This document shows, piece by piece, positions 17,494 through 23,975 of a stretch of 25,003 bases of DNA (positions are counted from its first letter, which is position 1; every line of letters begins with the position of its first letter). The notes under the pieces are model-generated. The model was not told the DNA's origin, ran no database searches, and was given only the letters and a program-made list of their open reading frames with translations. A program made the translations under genes and the position numbers. Source of the stretch: a virus; the IMG/VR virus record IMGVR_UViG_3300035633_000069, positions 1 through 25,003 of that record. One strand, 5' to 3'.

Positions 17494-18504
17494 TTAACCC
17501 AAAAATGATTGTATCTGTGCAACGTGTTTCAGTATCTTTTGTAGATCAGCAGCTGCTGGCGCGTACACAACAGGCGAACCCAGATTCCCGATGAAGTTAC
17601 CCGGAGTTGTTAGGTTTTGCAAAACCGATAATATGTCAGATAGAATAGTCTTCAAATCGGTTGTGTTGTTCGCTAACGTGATTCTACCATTTTGAAGTGC
17701 AATAGTCGCTGTTGCACCACGACCAACTTCAAGTGTGTAGTCAGCATATTCTTGTTTGCGTGATTCACCACTTGTCGAATACGTACCAGATATGGTTTCT
17801 TCTATCGTTCCATCAACCGTCTTAGTTTCGTTCGAATACACATGGAGTTGAAGGTTTCCGTTTATCTCTCGAAGTTCATCTGTTTGTACCAGTACTCGAC
17901 GACTACCAATATTGATTACAAATGAGTCAGCAACAACCTTTTCTACTTTTTGCCCAGTTGAATCAATCTCTTCAAAAGTACCACTCTTATGATAAACGTG
18001 AATACGTTCATTACCTTCTGTATCATCGATTTCAATGATGTGTCCTGATGACGTTTCGATGACTTTGTTGAATGGATGAACGGCACCATATGGATTTTCC
18101 GGTTGTTCGATATCACCAAGGGTAGTTAGATCATTCTTGATTTCGGTGTAAAGCAAGTCTTCTAACAGTTCATTACGATAGACTCTACTTGTTGTCGGTT
18201 CCTGTTCATCTTCTGCATTTGCAGTAATACCCGGAATAACGCCTATGATCAATGGTTTCTGACATTCATCACCATCAAGAAAGAAACCAGTGACCCATTC
18301 ACCAATCTCGATTGGTGTTGCACTCTTGGAGTTGGTCTGTGTTACAAATGCCCATGGTAAGTCTTCTGATGGTATTGCAGTCACGTTATCCGTATGATAC
18401 CCGTGCAAGCGCGCCTGCACGCGCCCGAGTTTAAGAGGATCAACGTTGTTTTCGACAACACCCGTGAACACTCTAAAGTTCGCTGATGGTAAATACTGTA
18501 TCAT
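17494..18504 (-). CDS. 5: Baseplate hub spike protein gp5-like, without lysozyme domain (336 aa)
   Basis: Central membrane-puncturing spike of the tail. Residues 10-95 are an OB-fold: FTGVVENNVDPLKLGRVQAR, DLPWAFV and GEWVTGFFLDGD. Residues 139-180 are the gp5/VgrG transition, YGAVHPFNKVIETSSGHIIE, then DDTEGNERIHVYHKSGT. Residues 185-280 are needle-like beta repeats, and the tail has two short helices (about 283-297 and 319-335). T4 gp5 is 575 aa and carries a lysozyme domain between OB-fold and needle; here the linker is only about 40 residues, so no muramidase is present. The start overlaps the hub gene stop by four bases (ATGA), fitting coupled translation of interacting partners. Assignment is firm. 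Confidence 0.9.
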   Translation of the reverse strand: MIQYLPSANFRVFTGVVENNVDPLKLGRVQARLHGYHTDNVTAIPSEDLPWAFVTQTNSKSATPIEIGEWVTGFFLDGDECQKPLIIGVIPGITANAEDEQEPTTSRVYRNELLEDLLYTEIKNDLTTLGDIEQPENPYGAVHPFNKVIETSSGHIIEIDDTEGNERIHVYHKSGTFEEIDSTGQKVEKVVADSFVINIGSRRVLVQTDELREINGNLQLHVYSNETKTVDGTIEETISGTYSTSGESRKQEYADYTLEVGRGATATIALQNGRITLANNTTDLKTILSDILSVLQNLTTPGNFIGNLGSPVVYAPAAADLQKILKHVAQIQSFLG

Positions 18505-19775
18505 AGTTCGGTACCCAACTCACGTAGAAGACTGTCTTTGACTGTCTCTATTGTCATTTGATATCTTCTGGAACGATCCATTCTGTGTGATATTGCAACA
18601 ACCATGTTTCGTCCAGAAAATGTATTACTTGGATTCGCTTCTTCTTCATTCAATTGTGATATGAATTCCAGATTGATGATCGTACCTACGGGCATTAATG
18701 GGTTTCCATCAACTCTAAGTCGCATTACGTAATTCGCAAATTCTTGTTTTTGGTATATCTGCAATGCCCGTGACTCAGCATATGAATCTGGTATGATATC
18801 ACCCTGATTCTCAGTGATGTATGTATTATCCAATACTGTTGGCGATGTGAACGAAAAGTATTGACTGCCTTCTGCACTGAATTGGTCTGATGGCGTGTAT
18901 ATCGGTGCCGAATTCATTCTCGGTCTATTTTCAAAATTATCAAAATAGTCATAATCAAACATGTTGACTTTTCTTTGTAGTATGTCTATTGTATACAGTT
19001 GAGAAGCGATCATGCCATTTGAAAGATTCGCCAGAAAGTCTGATTGGTTGACAACCTGAAAATCGTATACAGTGAAATAGTCTGAAAAGATAGATGGTGT
19101 ATCTGGATTCTCCGTACCAATATAGTCCCTGAACTTGTATGTGAACTTTGGGGTTTGGTTAGCAAATGAAGAAAGTGAGACAAAGAAATACCCACGTCGA
19201 TCATTGAAGAATACATAATTGGTTGCACGGTTGTTCACAGAAAAAGTTCTTCGTGTCAATTCTCTGATAATGGTAAATGGTTTCTTGTTGGTTGCAATGT
19301 AATCCAGTCGATTTTCGGCATTTTCAACTCTCAAACCACGATATGTTACATTCATTTCATTCAGTAACAAATCTTCAACGATTGCCTGTGGTGTGAATGT
19401 CTTGTATGACTTCGATATGCGACGGTTTTCATTTATGAGTACATCATATGTGGTAAAATACAATGTGTATGTTTTACGTCTATTTGTCAACTTTCTCAAA
19501 TTACCGATTTTGTATATGAAAAACTTCAATGTAAATGGTTCATCAAAAACAACCAATTTGATGATTAACACCTCTTGACCAACAATAGGCAATGCTTCAA
19601 ACAGATTGTTGTCATCTTCAACTTCAATGAAACCGTTCATCGCTGGTGAAGACAATGATTCATTGAGAACTATATTGGTAAATATGAGTGAGAAATCAGT
19701 CGAATTGCCTGTTGATGAGACAACAGTAACAGTATCTATTTGTATGTTAGTGGTTGATTGAGTAGTAGCAGGCAT
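18501..19775 (-). CDS. Baseplate hub protein gp27-like (424 aa)
   Basis: Probable trimeric hub torus that carries the gp5 spike. Its length is near that of T4 gp27 (391 aa). The N-terminal half contains strand-rich sequence (GFIEVEDDNNLFEALPIVGQ, then LKFFIYKIGNLRKL) followed by a helix pattern typical of hub proteins (TFTPQAIVEDLLLNEMN), and KPFTIIRELTRR near residue 165. The C-terminal part has AESRALQIYQKQEFANYVMR and ISHRMDRSRRYQMTIETV, as in hub proteins where the second tube-like domain closes. A GAAGGA ribosome binding site precedes the ATG. It is directly followed, with ATGA overlap, by gp5, its expected partner. In T4 gene 27 lies away from gene 5. Hub identity is well supported by context, moderately by sequence. 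Confidence 0.75.
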   Translation of the reverse strand: MPATTQSTTNIQIDTVTVVSSTGNSTDFSLIFTNIVLNESLSSPAMNGFIEVEDDNNLFEALPIVGQEVLIIKLVVFDEPFTLKFFIYKIGNLRKLTNRRKTYTLYFTTYDVLINENRRISKSYKTFTPQAIVEDLLLNEMNVTYRGLRVENAENRLDYIATNKKPFTIIRELTRRTFSVNNRATNYVFFNDRRGYFFVSLSSFANQTPKFTYKFRDYIGTENPDTPSIFSDYFTVYDFQVVNQSDFLANLSNGMIASQLYTIDILQRKVNMFDYDYFDNFENRPRMNSAPIYTPSDQFSAEGSQYFSFTSPTVLDNTYITENQGDIIPDSYAESRALQIYQKQEFANYVMRLRVDGNPLMPVGTIINLEFISQLNEEEANPSNTFSGRNMVVAISHRMDRSRRYQMTIETVKDSLLRELGTEL

Positions 19776-19777
19776 TC

Positions 19778-20302
19778 TTATCCTTCAAATATTGTGTTAA
19801 TCTCATTTTTCATGGTTTGAAGATACTGTTGTCGAACCAGTTTTATACGTCTTTTGGATTCATTCAGTTCATCTTCAAACTGATAAACACTTATCTGTTC
19901 ATGAATAGATGGATTTTGCGCGAATACATCACTTGATACCAATATGCCATTTTGTTTGTTTCGATACGCAGCGACCTGAACTTGAGCTACACTAATAGAA
20001 CCGTATTTGTCTATTATGTAGTTTTTAAACTGTTGCGTACTAAGTGGCCATTCTTCATAAATGTTATGAATTCGATTAACAACCAAAACAATCCAATAAT
20101 ATGCAGTATCTCCATATTGTTCAAAAGCAACATGATCGGGTCTTTGACCATCTGATACCGTGTAATCATAGAACAGAACAACTTTTTCTAACGATTTCAG
20201 ATTCGGTATGACTGCACGTGCGATATCGGTGATTGTTCTCTTAATACCATCGATTTCGACAACATTTGTTGGAAAGTAATCAAAGTATTTTGGATTAGGC
20301 AT
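19778..20302 (-). CDS. 53: Baseplate wedge protein gp53 (174 aa)
   Basis: Wedge component that connects neighbouring wedges to complete the baseplate ring. The family signature is clear: FYDYTVSDGQRPDHVAFEQY, GDTAYYWIVLVVNRIHNIYE, then EWPLSTQQFKNYIIDKYGS (residues about 44-100). The length is close to T4 gp53 (196 aa). The start overlaps the gp48-like stop by one base (TAATG), and it is followed 2 bases later by the hub gene. Assignment is firm. Confidence 0.9.
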   Translation of the reverse strand: MPNPKYFDYFPTNVVEIDGIKRTITDIARAVIPNLKSLEKVVLFYDYTVSDGQRPDHVAFEQYGDTAYYWIVLVVNRIHNIYEEWPLSTQQFKNYIIDKYGSISVAQVQVAAYRNKQNGILVSSDVFAQNPSIHEQISVYQFEDELNESKRRIKLVRQQYLQTMKNEINTIFEG

Positions 20303-21213
20303 TAGAACTCACCTCTATCGAAATCCTTTTGCAGAAAGAACTCGATTTCTGTTAGACTCAGAGATAACTTCATGATACCCGGCAATGTCACACTCGGTCC
20401 AACGAACATGTTAAAACGATCATCACCATATTCAACTTCAAAATCATCGATAACACAAGCTTTTGATGCAAAGACTTCTCTTGTTGTTACCCTTGGAACT
20501 TTATCAATTCCATCTTCGTCCGAGAGAAACACCCTTTCTTCAACACTGAATTTCAGAATATTTGGGTACAGATAAAATGATCGATCAGCTGATAGATTTG
20601 GATGCATGTGAAATTGAAACAATCTCTTGATTCTATTCATAGCTTTTGCATCATTTTCATTTCGTGCAACCAGTGTCCACTCAAATGAATATGAACGTCT
20701 TTTTGGTCCCTCAAAAACAACTTCAAGAAATTGGTTTCTCGCACTTCCAGTAAGACGTTCACTAATTGTGACCAAATCACCTATTAGACCACCTTTACCA
20801 GAAAGCTCGCCCATTGTATTTGACAATACTGAACCCAACACATCACCCAACACACCATCTCCACCACCTGTTATCTGTGCTGCAATATTTGATAATTGGT
20901 TTGCACCCTTCATTCCAGTTTCGTTATAGTTAACTTCACTCTTTTCTTTAATAGATGATTGAACTGGTAATACTATGATATCCACCACATTTGCTGTCGA
21001 TGAATCGGTATTGTAACGAAATGCATTATCAAGATTGGTTCCTGATTCTGATGCTATATCTACGAACGCTCCACCCGGATCAGTGATTAGATTCGATAAA
21101 TTAATTTCGACAAAAGGCGGTTGAATTATTTCGAACTTGTAGAAATAGTGTTCTGTGTCTGAACTTTCACTTGTAGGGAATATTACCGGGTCTTGTGGTG
21201 TTAATTGTGGCAT
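20302..21213 (-). CDS. 48: Baseplate tail-tube cap protein gp48-like (303 aa)
   Basis: Likely the cap on the hub from which the tail tube polymerises. Diagnostic sequence lies at about residues 165-205, FEGPKRRSYSFEWTLVARNE then NDAKAMNRIKRLFQFHMHP, a tube/cap pattern shared by gp48-type proteins. It is followed by SFYLYPNILKFSVEERV and a C-terminal CVIDDFEVEYGDDRFNMF. The segment at about 120-150 is Gly-rich (LGDVLGSVLSNTMGELSGKG). A GGAG ribosome binding site and a perfect late promoter box 24 bases upstream of the ATG mark it as the first gene of the hub unit. It is shorter than T4 gp48 (364 aa). gp54 is the main alternative name; a tail-tube cap or initiator role is likely either way. Confidence 0.75.
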   Translation of the reverse strand: MPQLTPQDPVIFPTSESSDTEHYFYKFEIIQPPFVEINLSNLITDPGGAFVDIASESGTNLDNAFRYNTDSSTANVVDIIVLPVQSSIKEKSEVNYNETGMKGANQLSNIAAQITGGGDGVLGDVLGSVLSNTMGELSGKGGLIGDLVTISERLTGSARNQFLEVVFEGPKRRSYSFEWTLVARNENDAKAMNRIKRLFQFHMHPNLSADRSFYLYPNILKFSVEERVFLSDEDGIDKVPRVTTREVFASKACVIDDFEVEYGDDRFNMFVGPSVTLPGIMKLSLSLTEIEFFLQKDFDRGEF

Positions 21214-21237
21214 AGATACATTATCTCCATTACTAAG

Positions 21238-21245
21238 TATTTATA
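21238..21245 (-). promoter_or_regulatory. T4-type late promoter for the gp48-gp53-hub-gp5 unit
   Basis: The complement reads TATAAATA. By T4 spacing the start would be near 21232, leaving a short leader that contains a GGAG ribosome binding site and ends at the ATG read from 21213. It sits in the 35-base gap between divergent genes and immediately abuts the plus-strand gp4 start at 21249. Confidence 0.75.
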
Positions 21246-21248
21246 AGT

Positions 21249-21719
21249 ATGAAACGGAAACTGCCCGCTGATCCAAATCGCAAACCATACAAAGGAGTAT
21301 ACACAGTCAAAAAACCGGAGAAATATCGCAACAATCGCAAACCGGTATACCGTAGTACATGGGAACTCCAATTCATGAAATGGTTGGACTCAAATTCTAA
21401 CGTGGTATGGTGGAGTAGTGAAATGACTGTCGTTCCTTATATCTCCAAGTTTGATGGTCAATGGCACAGATACTTCGTAGATTTCACTGTTCGATTCAAT
21501 GACGGTAAAACATACCTTTTCGAAATCAAACCTGAAAAACAAACTAAACCACCATCTGATCGAAAACGCAAAACAAAACAACATCTGATAGAAGTTAAGT
21601 CATATGCTATTAACATATCAAAATGGGAATATGCACAAAAGTATGCAGAAAAAAGAAATTGGATATTTCAGATTCTAACTGAAAAAGAACTCAAAAAAAT
21701 AGGAATCAAGATTCTGTAG
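21249..21719 (+). CDS. 4: Head completion protein gp4 (156 aa)
   Basis: Acts at the portal end of the filled head before tail joining (T4 genes 4/50). The protein closely follows the T4 gp4 pattern and length (150 aa): KGVYTVKKPEKYRNN, VYRSTWELQFMKWLD, PYISKFDGQWHRYFVDFTVR and LFEIKPEKQ. It shows a TnsA/Mrr-like PD-(D/E)XK arrangement with E39, D78, E92 and K94, so it may be a nuclease that trims DNA. It is the only plus-strand gene inside the minus block. No Shine-Dalgarno is visible before the ATG, and no other start codon fits. Its 3' end overlaps the opposing tail-tube-like gene by 14 bases. Identity is firm; catalytic activity is inferred from residues. Confidence 0.9.
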   Translation: MKRKLPADPNRKPYKGVYTVKKPEKYRNNRKPVYRSTWELQFMKWLDSNSNVVWWSSEMTVVPYISKFDGQWHRYFVDFTVRFNDGKTYLFEIKPEKQTKPPSDRKRKTKQHLIEVKSYAINISKWEYAQKYAEKRNWIFQILTEKELKKIGIKIL

Positions 21720-22386
21720 ATGATGGGTCGATATTTTCGTAATCTCGCCAATTGAATGTAATCGCGCATGTGCCATATGTATCAGTTTCGCCATAACTCA
21801 TTTCCACATCACCAACAGTTATTGGATACACTTCTTTGAAGATATACGTACGTAGAATTGTTGTCTCTGTATTATCACGTGCACGTGGTATGAAGCCGCC
21901 GAAACCGGTTCTTTCTTCTACTGACGTTATTATATCAATCGTTATGGTGCCCACATAATCATCATAAAATCTTGGTTTGTAATTCCGATCATTCTTACCA
22001 GTCATTTGATTGATCCAATATTCGAAGTAAGATCGTTCTCTTAGATCACGACTCAGAATGAAGTTAATAGCAAGTGGTTCAGGGTTTGCGCGACCTTTCA
22101 CAATTGGTATCGATTCAGCACTGTCAATCGGATAATCGACTGTTGATGCTGTGATTGGCGGCAATGTGGCCCTTTCTGCTCTTAATGACAGATTTTGTAT
22201 TTCAGATGCAAGTTCATCTCGACCGAAAACGCCTATATTAGTTCGAACAATGCCAAAACCTGTCGGAGAAACAGTTGATTCAGCGCCAAACAATCTGTCT
22301 GGAAACTGAATTCTCACTATGTAACTGTGTGGTTTGAAAATGCCTGTTGTACTTAATGTCTGTACCATGTCTGAAATACTAAGCAT
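21706..22386 (-). CDS. Tail-tube-fold protein, gp54/gp19-like (226 aa)
   Basis: Likely a tube initiator or tube-type protein joining baseplate and tail tube. The N-terminus has KPHSYIVRIQFPDRLFG. The middle has LSLRAERATLPPITASTVDY, as in tube proteins where this strand leads to the inter-subunit loop. Next come SYFEYWINQMTG and YDDYVGTITIDII, and it ends with IFKEVYPITVGDVEMSYGET followed by CAITFNWRDYEN. That closing pattern (aYP-x-x-(V/I)-x-x-(V/D)-x-x-SY...F-x-(W/Y)-R-x-Y) is characteristic of the gp19/gp54/gp48 tube fold. It is longer than gp19 (163 aa) and shorter than gp54 (320 aa). An upstream CGGAGTG ribosome binding site supports the start. Fold assignment is good; the exact name is open. 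Confidence 0.7.
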   Translation of the reverse strand: MLSISDMVQTLSTTGIFKPHSYIVRIQFPDRLFGAESTVSPTGFGIVRTNIGVFGRDELASEIQNLSLRAERATLPPITASTVDYPIDSAESIPIVKGRANPEPLAINFILSRDLRERSYFEYWINQMTGKNDRNYKPRFYDDYVGTITIDIITSVEERTGFGGFIPRARDNTETTILRTYIFKEVYPITVGDVEMSYGETDTYGTCAITFNWRDYENIDPSSTES

Positions 22387-22397
22387 GTATCACTCCG

Positions 22398-23006
22398 TTA
22401 CTTTTTGGCCAATCTTTGTGATTCTGACCAAACCCTCTTAGCAGTCTGTTTTTGGAATTTCTCAGTTGGAAGAAATAACGCAACCTGCCATTCCTGTGGA
22501 TCAATCTGTATGAACCGACTCTGAACTTTTGAGAACAGATATCGTTTCAGAGTAGGTTTGAACAGTCGATACTTTTTGGCACCTGACAACAACTGATACG
22601 ATATTCTCAGTTTGGCACGTTCATTCAATCTCTTATCTGAAAGGGTTGATGACAAACGGTCCATCAATCGTGCACGAAGTCTTGGTGATAGATAATGCAA
22701 GTTGATACCAAGAAAACCATCTGAATACATCTCAACAGGGAACACAAGTGGAAATCGATCCCAATATGGTAGTTGATCTTTCAACTTTGCATCATATATG
22801 AAATGGTACATTCGACCAATAAAGACTCGTGCTTTTGCTCTTTCACGGTCTGCGATAAAAGACCGTGTGGATACACTCTTACCACGAACCGTTCTTTGAA
22901 CTCGTATACGAAACCATCGAAGTGATCTACCAGTCAATTTGTTCAGTTGGTTTGCGTTTTCTGCTTGGTTCAATATGTCTGTGAAGATTGATGTACCTAT
23001 CGCCAT
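22398..23006 (-). CDS. Conserved T4-type phage protein, candidate DNA end protector gp2 (202 aa)
   Basis: A basic, Arg/Lys-rich protein. Distinctive segments are ARVFIGRMYHFIYDAKLKDQ, LPYWDRFPLVFPVEMYSDGF, LGINLHYLSPRLRARLMDRL and a C-terminal VALFLPTEKFQKQTAKRVW. I recall this pattern from marine T4-like phages, where I believe it is annotated as gp2, the protein that protects the packaged DNA end from host RecBCD. The proximity to gp4 agrees with the T4 order 3-2-4-53. No transmembrane segment is present. The ATG has TAGGAT 4 bases upstream. The high positive charge fits a DNA-contacting or head-plug protein, but the gp2 name is from memory and tentative. Confidence 0.6.
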   Translation of the reverse strand: MAIGTSIFTDILNQAENANQLNKLTGRSLRWFRIRVQRTVRGKSVSTRSFIADRERAKARVFIGRMYHFIYDAKLKDQLPYWDRFPLVFPVEMYSDGFLGINLHYLSPRLRARLMDRLSSTLSDKRLNERAKLRISYQLLSGAKKYRLFKPTLKRYLFSKVQSRFIQIDPQEWQVALFLPTEKFQKQTAKRVWSESQRLAKK

Positions 23007-23011
23007 AATCC

Positions 23012-23019
23012 TATTTATT
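23012..23019 (-). promoter_or_regulatory. Possible late promoter (AATAAATA) for the gp2-candidate unit
   Basis: The complement reads AATAAATA, one base off the late box, ending 5 bases before the ATG at 23006. This is the same spacing as the perfect box before gp25. The overlapping TAGGAT would be the ribosome binding site if transcription begins further upstream, so either this is not the promoter or the message is leaderless. Confidence 0.4.
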
Positions 23020-23022
23020 CAA

Positions 23023-23030
23023 TATAAATA
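23023..23030 (+). promoter_or_regulatory. T4-type late promoter for the gp26 unit
   Basis: A perfect TATAAATA on the plus strand, 34 bases before the gp26 ATG. A start near 23036 would leave a leader of about 29 bases containing a GGAG ribosome binding site (in aatggagaat). It lies back-to-back with the minus-strand AATAAATA box in the 58-base divergent gap. Confidence 0.75.
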
Positions 23031-23064
23031 GAACTGAAACCTTACATACAATGGAGAATATAGT

Positions 23065-23787
23065 ATGTCATTACCAAAAATGAAAGTTCCAACATTTTCA
23101 CTCAACCTTCCAAGTTCGGGTGAAGAAGTGATCTATCGTCCGTTTACTGTGAAAGAAGAAAAGGTTCTTCTAATAGCAAGAGAAACATCAGAAGAAAAAT
23201 CCCAAATTCGAGCAATGAAACAAATCATAAACAACTGTGTGATTAAACCAGAAGATTTTGATGTTGATCATTCACCATCATACGATCTTGAATACATCTT
23301 CTTAAAGTTACGCGCAAAGTCAGTTGGTGAGAAAGTCAAGATTCTGTTGTACCCGCAAAAAAGGAAAAATCTACCATCAATGGAAACCGAAATCAACATT
23401 GATGAAATTGAACCAAATATCGATCCTAATCATACGAACATCATTGAGTTGGGCGATAACATGAAACTCAAGATGAAAGAACCCACATTTGAAGTGATTG
23501 CAGGATTGTCTAATACTGCATTATCGATATTAGATTTGTTCGGAATGTGCATTGAATCGCTTTATGATGGTTCAACAAAACACGAATTTCAACTGTACAG
23601 TAAAGAAGAAATCGACGAATGGATCGAAAGTCTGAATGGTGAGAGTCTACAGAAGATACAGAACTTCTTCACCACTCTACCGAAATTGAAAAAGGAAATC
23701 GAATACAAATGGGTCAATCCAGATGATCCAACTGATACACACACTGAAACGATTGTGTTAGAAGGATTGTTAAGTTTTTTATCATAG
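23065..23787 (+). CDS. 26: Baseplate hub assembly protein gp26; N-terminal part of a predicted -1 frameshift pair (240 aa)
   Basis: T4_baseplate-family (gp26) protein needed for hub assembly. Family features are LPKMKVPTFSLNLPSSGEEV, YRPFTVKEEKVLLIARE, MKQIINNCVI, DLEYIFLKLRAKSVGE and the C-terminal LEGLLSFLS, which matches the common 'GL-x-x-FF' ending. T4 gp26 is 208 aa. A late promoter and a GGAG ribosome binding site support the start. The codons AGT TTT TTA before TCA TAG make the slippery heptamer T TTT TTA in phase. A -1 shift there would give a 302-residue product, 239 residues of gp26 plus 63 residues from the next ORF. It precedes a tape-measure-like gene, as G/GT chaperones do in lambda-type phages. 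Confidence 0.9.
   Translation: MSLPKMKVPTFSLNLPSSGEEVIYRPFTVKEEKVLLIARETSEEKSQIRAMKQIINNCVIKPEDFDVDHSPSYDLEYIFLKLRAKSVGEKVKILLYPQKRKNLPSMETEINIDEIEPNIDPNHTNIIELGDNMKLKMKEPTFEVIAGLSNTALSILDLFGMCIESLYDGSTKHEFQLYSKEEIDEWIESLNGESLQKIQNFFTTLPKLKKEIEYKWVNPDDPTDTHTETIVLEGLLSFLS
23775..23781 (+). other. Predicted -1 programmed frameshift site T TTT TTA
   Basis: The heptamer fits the X XXY YYZ rule in the gp26 frame and is the same as the HIV-1 gag-pol slip site. It lies two codons before the gp26 stop. The -1 frame continues ATC ATA GGT CTC without a stop into the small ORF. An AAGGA element (23762-23766) ends 8 bases upstream, similar to the internal Shine-Dalgarno that stimulates dnaX frameshifting. 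I see only a weak downstream stem (AAATG/CATTT around 23815). Confidence 0.7.
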
Positions 23788-23813
23788 GTCTCTCACACAT
23801 CAATTTGAAGGAA

Positions 23814-23972
23814 ATGTACCATTTGAATTTTGCGTTGATGCAACATCACAAGTATTCATTAGAAGAAATCGAAAATATGATACCCTTTGAACGGGAAATA
23901 TACACCGTATTTCTGAAAAACCATATGGATAAGGTGAAGACTGAAAGAGAAAAACACAACAAAAAGAAGTAA
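23814..23972 (+). CDS. Small ORF after gp26, likely expressed as the -1 frameshift extension (52 aa from its own ATG; 63 aa as extension)
   Basis: A short charged helical protein, MYHLNFALMQHHKYSLEEIE then NMIPFEREIYTVFLKNHMDK, ending in a Lys/Asn-rich tail. The 'hydrophobic-HKYS-x-x-E(I)-x-x-MIP-x-E-R-x-I-Y' layout resembles small ORFs placed after gp26 in marine T4-like phages, and the T segment of lambda-type tail-assembly chaperones. It occupies the position where one would look for a gp51 equivalent, but T4 gp51 is much longer (249 aa). Its frame is -1 relative to gp26 and open back through the slip site. The nearest AAGGA ends only 1 base before the ATG, poor spacing for independent initiation. 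This favours synthesis as a gp26 fusion. The stop is 3 bases before the next gene. Confidence 0.75.
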   Translation: MYHLNFALMQHHKYSLEEIENMIPFEREIYTVFLKNHMDKVKTEREKHNKKK

Positions 23973-23975
23973 ACC

